Source of the DNA: Strongyloides papillosus
Taxonomy: Eukaryota; Nematoda; Chromadorea; Rhabditida; Strongyloididae
Direction: 5' to 3'
NCBI GenBank assembly: GCA_005656395.1
Contig: SRSI01000048.1
Span: 2,046,001 to 2,110,000, forward strand
DNA length: 64,000 bases
The notes under the pieces are model-generated. The model ran no database searches and was not told where the DNA came from. It saw nothing but the letters and a program-made list of their open reading frames with translations. This document shows, piece after piece, positions 45,895 to 57,418 of this stretch (its first letter is position 1; each line of letters opens with the position of its first letter). Position numbers and translations under genes: made by a program.

Positions 45895-46553
45895 TAACAA
45901 TTAGGTGTCAAATTTGTTTTAAATCATATGCAGATCCTGGAACAAAGCATGCTCAATAATCTGCGAACTGTGGGCATGTAATGGAAAATCATATATGAAA
46001 ACATTAAAAGAATATAGATATAAGGGTGAACTTAATTCTCTCTTTTGTAATAAAAGAGTTGTTTTTGAAAGGTATCATCCAATATATTTTATGCCTGATG
46101 AAGTAGGTTTTTATTGTATATAATTTAAATGATTTTTTTTTTAGTTTTTTACATCTACCTCAATGATAAAAATCATACAAAAAATAGCACGGTTAAAAAT
46201 AAACAAAAAAGGAATTATACAGATGAGATGTTAAATTTATTGAATAATGTGCCTTTTTAAATATATGGGTATAAAAGAACTAAAGGATACTGATAGATAT
46301 GTCGATTCAGAGGCTGTTGTAGGAGATTTTATATTACGTGACTCAGAAACAAATGTTGGAGATTACTCAATTAGTTTAAAAGGGGGTACAAGAAATAAAC
46401 ATCATTGGATTCATATTAATAAATAAAGATAATAGTGAATATACAATTGGTAAAAATACGTTTAAATCACTGGAATTATTGATAGATTTTTATAAAGTTT
46501 ACTCAATATCCATTTGTAAAGAAGCAGATGAGAGATTGTATTTAATTTAACGA
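45895..46553 (+). pseudogene. RING-SH2 pseudogene, unit 1
   Basis: The RING exon can be followed from about 45900 (TGTCAAATTTGTTTTAAATC) but has CTCAATAA, an in-frame stop, in place of the conserved APYS codons, and lacks a clean start. The linker exon is shortened. From about 46280 the SH2 part is close to that of unit 2 (VGDFILRDSETNVGDYSISLK), but it is broken by an inserted base or stop near 46427 (AATAAATAAAG) and a final TAA in the terminal strand. It is dead by several independent lesions. Confidence 0.85.
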
Positions 46554-46565
46554 TTTATGCCTATA

Positions 46566-46783
46566 CTCATTCATTCCAAATATTAAAAGTAACACCTTTA
46601 AGAGTATTAAAGTAAATGGAAAATTTAACACTTCAGGAGAAGAGGAAGAATTTAAGATCGACGAATGTTTAGGCTTTTATGCCTTGATAATTTAAATGAA
46701 ATTTTACCAGGAGTTAAGCAAAGTACTTTCTGTTTTGTTTTAAAAAATAATATTAGGATTTTAGATCTTTACTGTTCATAAAG
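46566..46783 (+). pseudogene. relic of a second, divergent propeller, unit 1
   Basis: Reads FIPNIKSNTFKSIKVNGKFN and on to DECLGFYAL, shifts one frame, then DNLNEILPGV to FVLKNNIRILDLYC and a stop. This aligns with the last 70 residues of the RING-propeller proteins (ILPN, NCLG, KN-V-VMDIF). The N-terminal part is missing in this unit, apparently deleted from the SH2 end to a shared GATTTATG. Confidence 0.65.
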
Positions 46784-46995
46784 AAAGTAACTTTATTATT
46801 TTCAATTAGTTTTATATTATTAATAAAAGAATCTTTATAAATTTCTATTGACCAGTATGTCATTACGTTTTACATTAATATAAAATAGTTTATATTCTCA
46901 TAACAAATGTGTCTCATGGTGCAATGTTTTAAATAGACAGATATCTTACGTTTGTAAGATTTTGATATCTTTTGTATTTGTATATGCTATTTGGT
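46765..46995 (+). promoter_or_regulatory. conserved upstream block of propeller gene, unit 2
   Basis: Same ordered motifs as before the unit 1 gene (TTACTGTTCATAAAGAAAG, GACCAGTATGTCATTACG, TCTCATGGTGCAATG), ending about 125 bp before the ATG. Confidence 0.5.
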
Positions 46996-47121
46996 TAAAT
47001 GTCATTATATAAGCTATTAATTCTTTAAATTATCATTTAATTTCTTACAATTTTTGTGTTGTATATAGATACTTTTTTATTTATAATTTCAGAACACTTT
47101 CAATTCAATTCTATTTTAAAG

Positions 47122-48537
47122 ATGGTAGTTTATTGTAAAATTTGCTTTGAATCATATTCAGCTCCTGGTACACAACATGCTCCATATTCTACATCATGTG
47201 GGCATGTAATGGGAAAAGAATGTTTAGAAAAATTAAAAGATTGTTCAAATGACGATGATTTTAATTGTCCTTTTTGTAGTGGAAATATTAAATTCAATGA
47301 TTGCCACCCAATATATGATATCGTTGAGGAGGTAACTTTTAGTAATTGTAATAATAATTTGATTTTTTTTTAGTTCAACGATGTTGATGAAGAATCGAGA
47401 AACATTATTAAAGAATTGAAAAAAGATAAAAAATTTAAATTTTTAAAAGATTTTAATAAGAATATAGGTGGAATTATTAATTGTTTTGATGAACACAAAG
47501 GATATATTTTAATTGCTGGAGAACATTCATCACTGGTCTTTCTAAGTAAACAATTTGTAAAATTAATTGTTACCAAGGAGAAAAAAATGTATGATATATC
47601 AAATTCTATATTCCAACAAGAATGCAGTTGTTTATGCTTTAACAAGTACAAAAACGACGTTGTTGAATTTTGTATTGGTTATGTTGATGGTGCGATTAGA
47701 TTGTATAGATATAAATTTGATGGCAATAATTTAATAATATTAGGCAAAAAATCACTTGATAATTCCGATTTCATATCGTTTTTATTTGGAACAATAGAAA
47801 TTAATTCTATATGCTTTTTAAATAATGAATCTGTTGCTTTTTCTACTGGAGAAGGAAAACTACGTATTTGGAATATAAGTGATGAATGGTTATCAGGAAC
47901 ACAAAGTTTTATAAAATTTCCTTACTCTATATCTCATAAGATTACTCACCTGAAAAGTTTAAGATTTAACGAATGTATTGGAGTAATGAATAACAGGATT
48001 TATGTATTTCCAAAAAGTGCTACTTCATATGAACTTGCAAATGAAATTGGAAAAACAATTATTTCATATTCAATTGATGAAAATTTCAGTCAACTTCTTG
48101 TTTTATATTCTAATGAAATGGATTGGAAAAGAGTAAATTCAACGTCTCAATTATTTGTTTTGTATAAAATTACAGAAGAAGATTATACAGATGATTTTGG
48201 TAAAAAATTAAAAAGATACTATGCCATTAAATTAGTAATTTATCATAATATCAAGAAAAAAATTCCAAAATCTTTTGCAGCAAGATTTTTTTCTGTAAAA
48301 CAATCTGATGGAACATTAATATATCATGGGATTTTACCAAATATGAAAGATGATCAACTGGAAATTATTTCTTTAAATAATCAAATTAAAACTGAAGGAT
48401 ATGAAGATTTCAAAGATTTAAAAAATTGTCTTGGTGTTGCTACTATTGATGGAAAAGAATCTTGTTTAAAAAGCAACTCAAGAAATAAAATTGCCATAAT
48501 ATTCAAAAATAGAGTTGTTGTAATGGATATTTTTTAA
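47122..48537 (+). CDS. RING finger-beta-propeller protein, unit 2
   Basis: Two exons, 47122-47331 and 47374-48537, phase 0 (457 residues). The ATG directly follows a TTTTAAAG acceptor; an upstream in-frame ATG lies in the outron and is ignored. The RING (C5-x2-C8, H19, C26-G-H28, C34, C-P-F-C) is intact. The propeller includes IGYVDGAIRLYRYKFDGNN, GKLRIWNISDEWL, an MNNRIYVFPKS strand, YSIDENFSQLLVLYSNEM, LIYHGILPNMKDDQLEI and a last strand KNRVVVMDIF. This is the best-preserved propeller copy and a good reference for the family. It is followed 622 bp later by the only RING-SH2 copy intact end to end. I infer a candidate E3 ligase whose propeller chooses the substrate; nothing in the sequence names the substrate. 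Confidence 0.88.
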
Positions 48538-49159
48538 TATGGTGAGCTACTAAAACTCAAATTTTATTCACCGGTATGATTAAAAAACAAACAAGTTATA
48601 TTTTAAAAAAATTGGAATCATCATATAAAATCATAAAAAATATTTATTTAATCATCATTGTAAGTTCTTGTAATGGTTTAACTTTTTAAACGATAATCAT
48701 CATATCTTATTTTTTAATTGTATAAATTTATTATTAATAAAAATGTTTTAATTTTATCTTAAAATCAATTTGTATAATCAAAATTTCTAAATGTATCATA
48801 ACATTGTGATAATTCCTTTTTATATCATAAAGATAAAACGTTACTCATTATATTACTTACAGAACAATAAAAGAAAAAATTGATTACAAGTAAGTGTTAA
48901 AACTTTTACCTTTGTTAAGGATACATTTACATATATACGATAAGATATTCTTTTGCTTGCAACCAGTAGTAAATCTATTGATATAAAAAACTAATTCATA
49001 CCAACTATAACATATTTGCTTGATGTAACGATGATTTTTCTCCATGCTATTTATTGAACAAAAAACTAGATTAGTCATTAATAACTAACCATTGATAAAA
49101 TCATAAGACTATTATTTTTTTAAGAGCCCACTATTTGATTGTAAATATAGCTTTAAAAA

Positions 49160-49999
49160 ATGGCAGTTGGGTGTCAGATTTGTTTTGAATCATATACAGA
49201 GCCTGGGACAGAACATGCTCCATATTCGGCACCATGTGGGCATGTAATGGGAAAATCATGCATGAAAACATTGAAGGAATATGGATCTAAGGGTGAATTT
49301 AATTGTCCATTTTGTAATAAAAGAATTGTTTTTGAGTGGTGTCATCCAATATATTTTATGCCTGATGAGGTAGGCTTTTATTGTATTAAAGTTAAATGAA
49401 TTTTTTTTTAGTTTTTTACATCTACTTTTAATAGTAAAAGTCAAATAAAAAATAGTATCTTTAAGAATAAAGGCAAAGGTAATTCTATTAAAGAAGTCGA
49501 GATGTCAAATTCTTCAAAAACTGTTCCTCCTAAATTGATAGATAAAATTAACAGCAATAAGAAACAACCAGCTTCAATGGGTAGTGTAAAAATCAAGGAA
49601 AATTGTCAGGAAATAAATTTATCAAATTTTTATAATGAACTTGAAGATACACACAAGGATGAGATATCACTAAATGTGTCTAATTATCCATACTATCATG
49701 GAAAAATGAAACGGGAGGATGCTGATAAATACCTTAATTCAGAGGCTGTTGTAGGAGATTTTATATTACGTGACTCAGAAACAAATGTTGGAGATTACTC
49801 AATTAGTTTAAAAGGGAGTACGAGAAATAGACATTATTGGATTCGTGTTAATAAAGATACTAATGAATACACAATTGGCAAAAAGACATTTAAATCACTG
49901 GATTTATTGCTAGATTTTTATAAAATTCACCCAATATGCATTTGTGAAGAAACAGATGAGAGATTGTATTTAATTAAACCACTACCTAGTAAAAACTAA
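49160..49999 (+). CDS. RING finger-SH2 domain protein, unit 2 (intact)
   Basis: Two exons, 49160-49369 and 49412-49999, phase 0 (265 residues). Exon 1 is the array's RING exon (C5, C8, H19, C26-G-H28, C34, C-P-F-C), nearly the same as in the propeller genes. Exon 2 encodes a polar linker (about 71-160) and a complete SH2 domain at about 164-260: YPYYHGKMKREDADKYL, FILRDSE with the phosphotyrosine-binding Arg near 190, GDYSISLKG, NRHYWIRV, YTIGKKTFKSLDLLLDFY and ERLYLIKPL. GDF-LRDSE plus TIG-K-F-SLD-L--FY plus ERLYLIK is closest to NCK-adaptor SH2 domains. The plain reading is a ubiquitin ligase that docks on phosphotyrosine. CBL has SH2-like and RING modules in the opposite order. Splice sites are conserved in other copies. 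Confidence 0.88.
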
Positions 50000-50099
50000 A
50001 TACTTATTATATTTATTTATTTTAGAATCTTTAGATTATTACGTGTAGATTATTTATACTTTTTACATTTATTGTTTTCAAAATAAATTGTTTATTCGA

Positions 50100-50940
50100 T
50101 GTTTATTGTGTTTATTGAATTAAATTCATCCTAAAAGATTGTTTTCATATTTTTGTGCACTTTCCTATTTATTTTTCATGTATCTCAACATCAATTATAT
50201 GATCAACATATCTACTTTGTTGTGAAACAGATTCCAAAATAATTAATTACGTTATTGATTTATCAATTAATAGGATTCATGGTTTTTATAATAAATATAA
50301 TGTTGTAATCCATCTAAGATTGTATTCATTTCATAATGATATATAAAATTATTAAGGAAACTACTATGTTTTATGATGTTGATATAACATAAATTTTCAA
50401 GCATACAAATTATTGAAAGAGATATCTTCAGATATTGATGAAAGATTTATCTTACATTCATTTATTGCAAATATTAAAGTAATACTTTTAAAAGTATTAA
50501 CCGCTGGATCATGGTGTGAATAAATAAATATGTAAAAAGGTTTATTAACAATAATAAGCTACAATAACAAACAATCTTAATTATAATGACCCATTCCCAG
50601 TTCTCTTCTCCAAATAACTAATAGATAAGCCAAAAATTACGACATCATGACACCAACTACCAACCAACTATTTCACATGCTGCCAAGTAACTCATAACTG
50701 CCAAAAATATTTTGATTCATACCTCCTAACTCCTCCTATAGAATTATCTAGAAATTTCCTTTTACTTAATGCAAGTATAAAATTAAATATTGTAGGAGAA
50801 GAAGAAGGAATTAATATTACTGATTGTTTGTGCTTTTTTGTACTGATAATTTAAATGAAATTTAACCAGAGATTATGAAAATTACTATATGTTTTATCTT
50901 ATAAAATATGATTAGAATACTTTATTTTTATTGTCCATAT
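50100..50940 (+). pseudogene. relic of a second, divergent propeller, unit 2
   Basis: Fragments align with unit 4 and with the propeller proteins: INYVIDLSINRIHGF near 50245, MIYKII-ETTMFYDVDI near 50335-50395, then, after the insertion at 50501-50765, a VGEEEGINITDCLCFFVL and DNLNEI stretch. Several stops and shifts; no intact frame. Confidence 0.55.
50501..50765. mobile_element. insertion at a TTAA site, unit 2
   Basis: A 265-bp block between TTAA (50497-50500) and TTAA (50766-50769) that is absent from the same place in unit 4 (60396) and unit 1. It starts CCGCTGGATCATGGTGTGAA and ends GAAATTTCCTTTTAC. A homologous block is in unit 3, and its start is in unit 5. TTAA duplication is typical of piggyBac-type elements, but no clear terminal inverted repeat is seen. 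Confidence 0.6.
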
Positions 50941-51230
50941 GAAGAATATTGTTTATCAAGAAAGTAGCTTCATTGTTTTTATTTTGTTTTATGTTAAAAA
51001 TTAAAATATCTATATAATTTTCTTTTGATCATTATGTCATTATGTTTCACACTAAGATAAAAGAGTTTATAATCTCAAAACATATCTGTTCGACGTATAG
51101 GGTTTAAAAAAATATCTTAATGTTTGTTAGGAAACTGTTTTATAATCCCCAAAACATATATGTTAAATCGTATACAGTTTTAAAAAAGTTATCTTAATAT
51201 ATGTTAAGATTTTAAAATCTTTTCAATTTA
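50925..51230 (+). promoter_or_regulatory. conserved upstream block of propeller gene, unit 3
   Basis: Carries TTGTCCATATGAAGAATATT, GAAAGTAGCTTCATTG and TTTTGATCATTATGTCATTATG in the shared order, with part of it duplicated locally (the AACATAT-C/T-TGTT segment occurs twice near 51080 and 51150). Confidence 0.5.
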
Positions 51231-51396
51231 TTTATATACTATAGAAATTTTGATTGTTTTGATTAAAAAGTCATTATTTAAACTATTACTTCTTTAAATT
51301 ATCATTTAACCTCTTACAATTTTTGTTTGCATATAGATAATTGTAATACTATTTTTATAATTTCAGAATACTTTTATTCTAAATTTTATTTTATAG

Positions 51397-52768
51397 ATGG
51401 CAATTCAATGCAAAATTTGTTTTGAATCATATTCAGCTCCTGGTACCAGACATGCACCATATTCTACATCATGTGGACACGTAATGGGAAAAGAATGTTT
51501 AGAAAAATTAAAAGAGTGTTCAAATGATGATGATTTTAATTGTCCTTTTTGTAGTGGAAATATTAAATTTAACGATTGTCATCCAATATATGGTATCGTT
51601 GAAGAGGTAATTTTTACTAATCATAATATTAATTTAATTTTTTTAGTTTAAGGATATTGATGAAGAATCGAAAAGTATCATTAGAGAATTAAAAAAAGAT
51701 AAAAACTTTTCATTTTTAAAAGATTTTAATAAGCATATAAATGGAAATATTCATTTTTTTGATGAACATAAGGGATATATCTTAATTGCAGGAGAAGCAT
51801 CATCAATGTTTACACGTACACAATTCATAAAATTAATTGTTACTAAGGAGAAACAAATATTTAATATATCAACATCTATACCTAATTCTAAACGTAGTTG
51901 TTTATGTTTTAACAAAAACAAAAACGATGCTATTGAATTTTGTATTGGTTATATTGATGGTACAATAAAATTGTACAGATGTAAATTTGATGGTTATAAT
52001 TTAAAAATTATAAGCAAAAATATATTAAATAATTTGGATTTCATATCGCATTTACGTGGAAGAATGGAAGTTAATTCTATATGCTTTTTGAATGACGATA
52101 CTGTTGCTTTTTCTATTGGAAAGGGAAAATTACGTATTTGGAATAAGAAAGAAGAATGGCTTTCCAAAACAAAAATTTTTATAAAATTTCCTTACTCTGA
52201 ATCTGATAAGATTACCCACCTAAAAAGTATAAAATTTAACGAATGTATTGGAGTAATGAATAACAGGATTTATGTATTTCCAGAAAGTGCTACTTCATAT
52301 GAACTTGCAAGCGAGATTGGAAGAACAATTGTTTCATATTCAATTGACGAAGATTTTAATCGACTTCTTGTCTTATATTCTAATGAAATGGATGGGAAAA
52401 GAAAAAATTCAACATCTCAATCATTTGTTTTGTATAAAATTATAGAAGAAGATTATACAGATAACTTTGGTAAAGAATTAAAAAAATACTATGCCATTAA
52501 CTTGATGATTAATCATAATATTGAAAGAAACATTCCAAATTCCTTTACACCAAGATTTTTTTCCGTAAAACAATCTGATAAAACATTACTATATCATGGG
52601 ATTTTACCAAATACGAAATATGATCAACTTGAAATTATCTCTTTGAATAAACAGATTAAAAGTGAGGGATATGAGGATTTTAAAAATATAAAAAATTGTC
52701 TTGGTATTACATTTGTTGATGAAGAAGAATTTTGCATGCAACGCAACACAAGAAAAAAATTGCAATAA
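51397..52768 (+). CDS. RING finger-beta-propeller protein, unit 3 (C-terminal frameshift)
   Basis: Exons 51397-51606 and 51647-52768, phase 0 (443 residues as read). The start follows a TTTTATAG acceptor. The RING is intact (C5, C8, H19, C26-G-H28, C34, C-P-F-C), and the propeller contains IGYIDGTIKLYRCKFDGYN, GKGKLRIWNKKEEWL, NRIYVFPES and LLYHGILPN. The end differs from all sisters: in the A-run 52753-52759 one A appears to be missing, so the frame leaves the family sequence and stops at 52768 with RKKLQ. The lost part is the last strand (about 15 residues, visible in the next frame, ending with a TAA at about 52803-52805). Losing the closing strand could open the propeller. A base error in a homopolymer is also possible. 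Confidence 0.8.
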
Positions 52769-53635
52769 TATTTAAAAATAAAGTTGTTGTTATGGATATT
52801 TTTTAATATAGTATGTTACTAAATTTCAAACTTTCTTTACCTGTATACTTACAAAAGAGAGAAGTTATATTTTACAATGAATGAAATCATCACATAAAAT
52901 CAAAAACATTATTAATCTTAATTATAATTTTTTATAATGGTTGATTTATTAAATGATAATTATTATACCTTGTTTGTTAACAATTTTTATTTTAATTAAT
53001 AAAGTATTTTAGTTTTATCTTAAAATCAATTAGCATAATCAGAACTTCTAAAAGTATCATAACATCGTTATAAATACCTTTTTATATCATTAAGATAAAA
53101 TGTTACTGGTCATATTAATCACAAAAATAGTAAGACGAATATTGAATTGTAAAAAAATTTTAAAACTTTAACTTTTGTCAAAATCACATTTACAATATAA
53201 TATTAAATTTTAGTATTGGTAACCAACCCTATAAAGAAACAAGGTTAGTCTAATAACATAAGACAATGTAAAATGTTATAAAAATGATAATTATTTTTTA
53301 AATCAACAAATTTATACTCATTTACAGTTCTTTATCTTCAAATATCATAAAAATATTCAAAATTCTTATTTCGACAATATGATATTTCTTTTGCTTGCAC
53401 ATAAGTAAGATATTTTGGTGAAATATGTTAGTACCTTTTAACTTTGTACTTTATCTTTTCTTTGTTTTGGTAATCTTTAGCTGGAAATAAGGTATCTAAA
53501 AAGTAGTTTACTTTATACCAATTAAAAAATGGTATATAAGAGATGTTTTTTCTCAATTAATTCACATTTGCATTTTGTTTAATTTCATCATACAGCTACT
53601 ATATTTCGTAGTATTAATAGTATAATTTTTAGTAA

Positions 53636-54408
53636 ATGCCTTTTCAATGTCAAATTTGTTTTGGATCTTATACAGATTCTGGGACTGAACATGCTCCATA
53701 CTCAGGACCATGTGGGCATGTAATGGGTAAGTCGTGCATGAAAACATTAAAAGAATATGGATCTGAAGGTGAATTTAATTGTCCATTTTGTAATAAAAGA
53801 ATTGTTTTTGAGTTGTGTCATCCAATATATCTTATGCCTGATGAAGTATGTTTTTACTATATTAAAGTTAAATGAGTTTTTTTTAGTTTTTTACATCTTC
53901 CTCTTATGGCGAAAATCATATGGTAGAAAATAAACAAAATAGTAATTCTATTGTAAAAGTTGAGATGACAAATCTTTCAAAGAAGACGCCGTCTGAATTG
54001 ATGAGTGAAATTGATATAAATATAACACAACCACTCTCAACGGTTAATATAAAAATCAAGGGAAGTTATGAAGAAATAAAAATATCAAATCGTGAAAACG
54101 GACGTGAACTTATAAATGGGAAAAATGACGGAATGTCACCAGGCGTTTCTAATTGTCCATACTGTCAGACAAAAATGAAACAGGAGGGTGCTGATGGATA
54201 CCCCGATTCAAAGACTGTTGTAGGAGGTTTTGAATCACATAGCTTAGGGACAAGTGGTGGAATTAAATTGATTAACTTAGAAGGAGATACAGAAAATTTT
54301 AAGCGTGAGATTTGGGTCGGTAGAAACAGTTTTACAAATATATATAGCCGGCAGACGTTTAGTTATAGACCCATTGGTACATTTTTTCAATGTCCTTTCA
54401 ACATGTAA
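53636..54408 (+). CDS. RING finger protein with decayed SH2, unit 3
   Basis: Exons 53636-53845 and 53887-54408, phase 0 (243 residues). The RING exon is intact and starts with MPFQCQICF; all zinc ligands are present. The linker still resembles unit 2, but the SH2 region has lost its signature: VVGDFILRDSE reads VVGGFESHSLG, so the phosphotyrosine Arg is gone, and the strands after it are unrecognisable. The frame ends early at TAA 54406-54408, whereas degenerate remains of the family's final strand follow at about 54420-54465. Many differences from unit 2 in the SH2 part are A-to-G or T-to-C. The product would be a free RING with a disordered tail, or this is a pseudogene in an early stage. 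Confidence 0.6.
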
Positions 54409-54559
54409 TATGTATTTGTGAAAAAAAGATAAGAGATTGTATTTAATTAAACTACTACTTAGTAAAAATTGAATATTTATTTTAAAATTTCTAAATTACT
54501 ATGTATCGATCTTTTGACATTTCTTTTTACCTCTGCTGTTCTGGAAATAAATTGTTTAT

Positions 54560-55640
54560 CCGATGTTTATTGTTTTTGGTTAATTAATTCTTTCTAAAGG
54601 ATTGTTTTCATCGTTATTGTTGCAATTTTCAATTTAAATAGGATTTCAACATATTTACTTTGTTCTGAAACAAATTTCAAAATATTTAATTACATGATTG
54701 ATTCACCAACTAATAGGATTCATGTTTATTATAGTAAATATAATGTTGTAAATTATTAAAGATGGTATTCATTTTATGACGATATATAAAATAGTTGAAG
54801 AAACTACTGTATTTTAATAGCCGCCCACAAAAATCCTAAGAATTTGGTGCTGGAAACAAATATAAACAGGAGGATGAATCATCAGCATCAGGAATATTTA
54901 TATTCCTAAGTAAAAATGTAAATATCAAGATGAAAAGAAGAGTCAAATACTGAAATAATTAATATATACTTATCAAATACCATATATCTTTACTTTTTTT
55001 TCCTAGTTTTCATTAATAAACTACTTTATACTAATTGGTGTCTGCTTTTTACCCTACCTGCAGTTACGACCGTATTTTATTATATTAATGTAGTGAAAGG
55101 TTATAAATATATAATCATTTGAATGAGATATCTTCAAATATTAATAATAGTGAAAGATTTATGCTACTTTCATTTATTCCAAATATTAAAAGTAATACTT
55201 TTAACAACATTAATCGTTGGATCATGGTGTAAATAAATAAACAAGTATTTAAATAAATTTCTTGACATTATTATGCCAAAATATCATATAATCTTAATTA
55301 TAATAGCCTATTCATAGTTCTCTTCTCCAGACTGCTAGTAGATCAACAAACAATTACGACACCAAGGCAGCAACTACCAACCAAATAATCCACTAACTAA
55401 CTCTCAACTTTCAAAAAATATTTTGATCCATACCTCCTAACTTCTCCTGTAGAATTATGTAGAAATTTCTTTTTTACTTAATGTAAATGGAAAATTTAAT
55501 ATTGTATTAGAAGAAGATGAATTAAATATCAATGATTGTATGAACTTTTTTGTATTGATAATTTAAACGAAATTTTACCAAGGGTTAAAAAAATTGATAT
55601 CTTTTTTGTCTTATAAAATATGATTTGAATTTTAGATCTT
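54560..55640 (+). pseudogene. relic of a second, divergent propeller, unit 3, with two insertions
   Basis: DGIHFMTIYKIVEETTVF can be read near 54770, the ERFMLLSFIPNI segment near 55155, and LNVNGKFNIVLEEDELNIN near 55480. The frame is broken many times. An insert of about 260 bp unique to this unit (from about 54820, starting AGCCGCCCACAAAAATCC, to about 55080) and the TTAA-site element interrupt it. Confidence 0.55.
55214..55477. mobile_element. insertion at a TTAA site, unit 3
   Basis: Homologous to 50501-50765 and at the same site (TTAA at 55210-55213 and 55478-55481). Shared blocks include CAACTACCAACCAA and CATACCTCCTAACT. The shared position shows it was present before units 2 and 3 separated. 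Confidence 0.6.
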
Positions 55641-55850
55641 CATTGTTCATTAAGAAAGTAGCTTTATTGTTTTTGATTTGTTTTATGTTATTAATAAAAA
55701 GATAGTTATAAATTTCTTTTGATCAATTCCTGTTGTTTATGTTTATATTAAGATATAAATGTTTGAAAACATAATATAAGATATGTTTAAAGCTTACAGT
55801 TATTTAAAAACGATATCTAAATGTTTGTTAGGATTTTAAAGGAACTTGCA
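55640..55850 (+). promoter_or_regulatory. conserved upstream block of propeller gene, unit 4
   Basis: Motifs TTCATTGTTCATTAAGAAAG, TAGCTTTATTG and TTTCTTTTGATCAATTCC in the array order; about 160 bp before the start codon. Confidence 0.45.
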
Positions 55851-56012
55851 ATTAACATATAAATTATATAAATTTCGATTAAATAGTCATTATTTAAACT
55901 GTCCATTCTTTAAACTTCAATTTATTTTCTTATAATTTTTGTTTGTATGTAGATACATTTTATACTTTTTTTATAATTTCAGAATACTTTTACTCTCAAT
56001 TTTTCTTCGAAG

Positions 56013-57418
56013 ATGGTAATTCAATGTAAAATTTGTTTTGAATCATATACAGCTCCTGGTACTAGACATGCTCCATACTCTGCAGCATGTGGCCATGTTA
56101 TGGGAAAAGAATGTTTAGAAAAATTAAAGGATTCTTCAAATGACGATTATTTTTATTGCCCTTTTTGTAGTGAAAACATTGAATTTAATGATTGCCACCC
56201 AATATATGATATCATTGAAGAGGTAATTTTTAAAAATTAATTTATTAATTTAATTTTTTTAGTTTAAGGATATTGATAAAGAATCAAGTAAACACGTGTA
56301 AAAATTTGAAAGAAAACTTTTACCTTCTAAAAGACTTTAAAAAGAATATCAATGGAAGTATTAAATTTTTTGATGAACATAATGGAAATGTTTTAATTGC
56401 TGGAGAAACGCCAGGATTATTTTCGAATTATGGGTTTATTAAGTTAATTAATACCAAGGAAAAAAAAATACACGATATTTCAAAACCTATATTTGAATAT
56501 GAATTTAGTTGTTTATGCTTCAACAAATGGGAAAATGATGTTATTGAATTCTGTGTTGGTTATGTTGATGGTAGAATTAAATTGTATAGATATTCATATG
56601 ATGATAATATGTTTAAAAGATTAAGTAAAAATACATTATTTTACTTAAATTTTTCATCTGTTAAAAGTGGTAAAAAGATAATTAATTCTATATGTTTTCT
56701 ACCTAATGATACTGTTGCTTTTTCTTATGGAAGAGGAAAACTACGTATTTGGAATAAGAGAGAAGAATGGCTATCCAAAACACAAATTTTTAAAAAAATT
56801 CCTTACTCTGAAAATGATAATATCACTCATCTTAAATGTACAAAGTATGGTGATTGTATCGGAATAATGAATAATAGAATTTATGTATTTCCAAAAGATG
56901 CTCCTTCATACGAACTTGCCAGTCAAACTGGAAAAACAATTATTTCATATTCATTTAACGAAGATTTTAATCGACTTCTTGTATTATATTCTAATGAAAT
57001 GGATTGGAAAAGAAAAAATTCAACATCTCAAACATTTGTTTTGTATAAAATTATAGAAGAAGATTATACAAATAATTTTGGTAAAACATTAAAAAAATAC
57101 TATGCAATTAACTTGGTAATTAATTATAGTATTGAAAAAAAAATTCCAATATCTTTTATAGCCAATCTTTTTGCTGTAGAACAATCTGATGGAACATCAC
57201 TTTATCATGGGATTTTACCAAATATTAAAGAAAATCAACTTGAAATTATCTCTTTACATGATCAAATTAAAAGTAAGGGATATGAAGACTTCAAAGATAT
57301 AAAAAATTGTCTTGGTATTACATTTGTTGATGGAGAAGATTTATGGACACAACGCGATTCAAGGAAAAAAGTAGTCATAATATTTAAAAATAAAGTTGTT
57401 GTAATGGATATTTTCTAA
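56013..57418 (+). CDS. RING finger-beta-propeller protein, unit 4 (altered splice junction)
   Basis: Exon 1 is 56013-56222, with an intact RING after a CTTCGAAG acceptor. The family acceptor would start exon 2 at 56263, but there an extra T after TCAAG (near 56290) puts the frame into a stop within 13 codons. Using the AG at 56280-56281 instead, exon 2 becomes 56282-57418 and the complete propeller is read in frame, losing about six residues of linker (448 residues total). The alternative acceptor has a poor pyrimidine tract. The propeller is complete: VGYVDGRIKLYRYSYDDN, RGKLRIWNKREEWL, NRIYVFPKD, SLYHGILPNIKENQLEI and KNKVVVMDIF. Functional if the alternative AG is used, a pseudogene if not. 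Confidence 0.7.

Noticed and set aside
49160..49999. CBL-type ubiquitin ligase
   Set aside because: CBL has a four-helix/EF-hand/SH2-like block before its RING, and its RING lacks this spacing; here the order is reversed and the SH2 is NCK-like.
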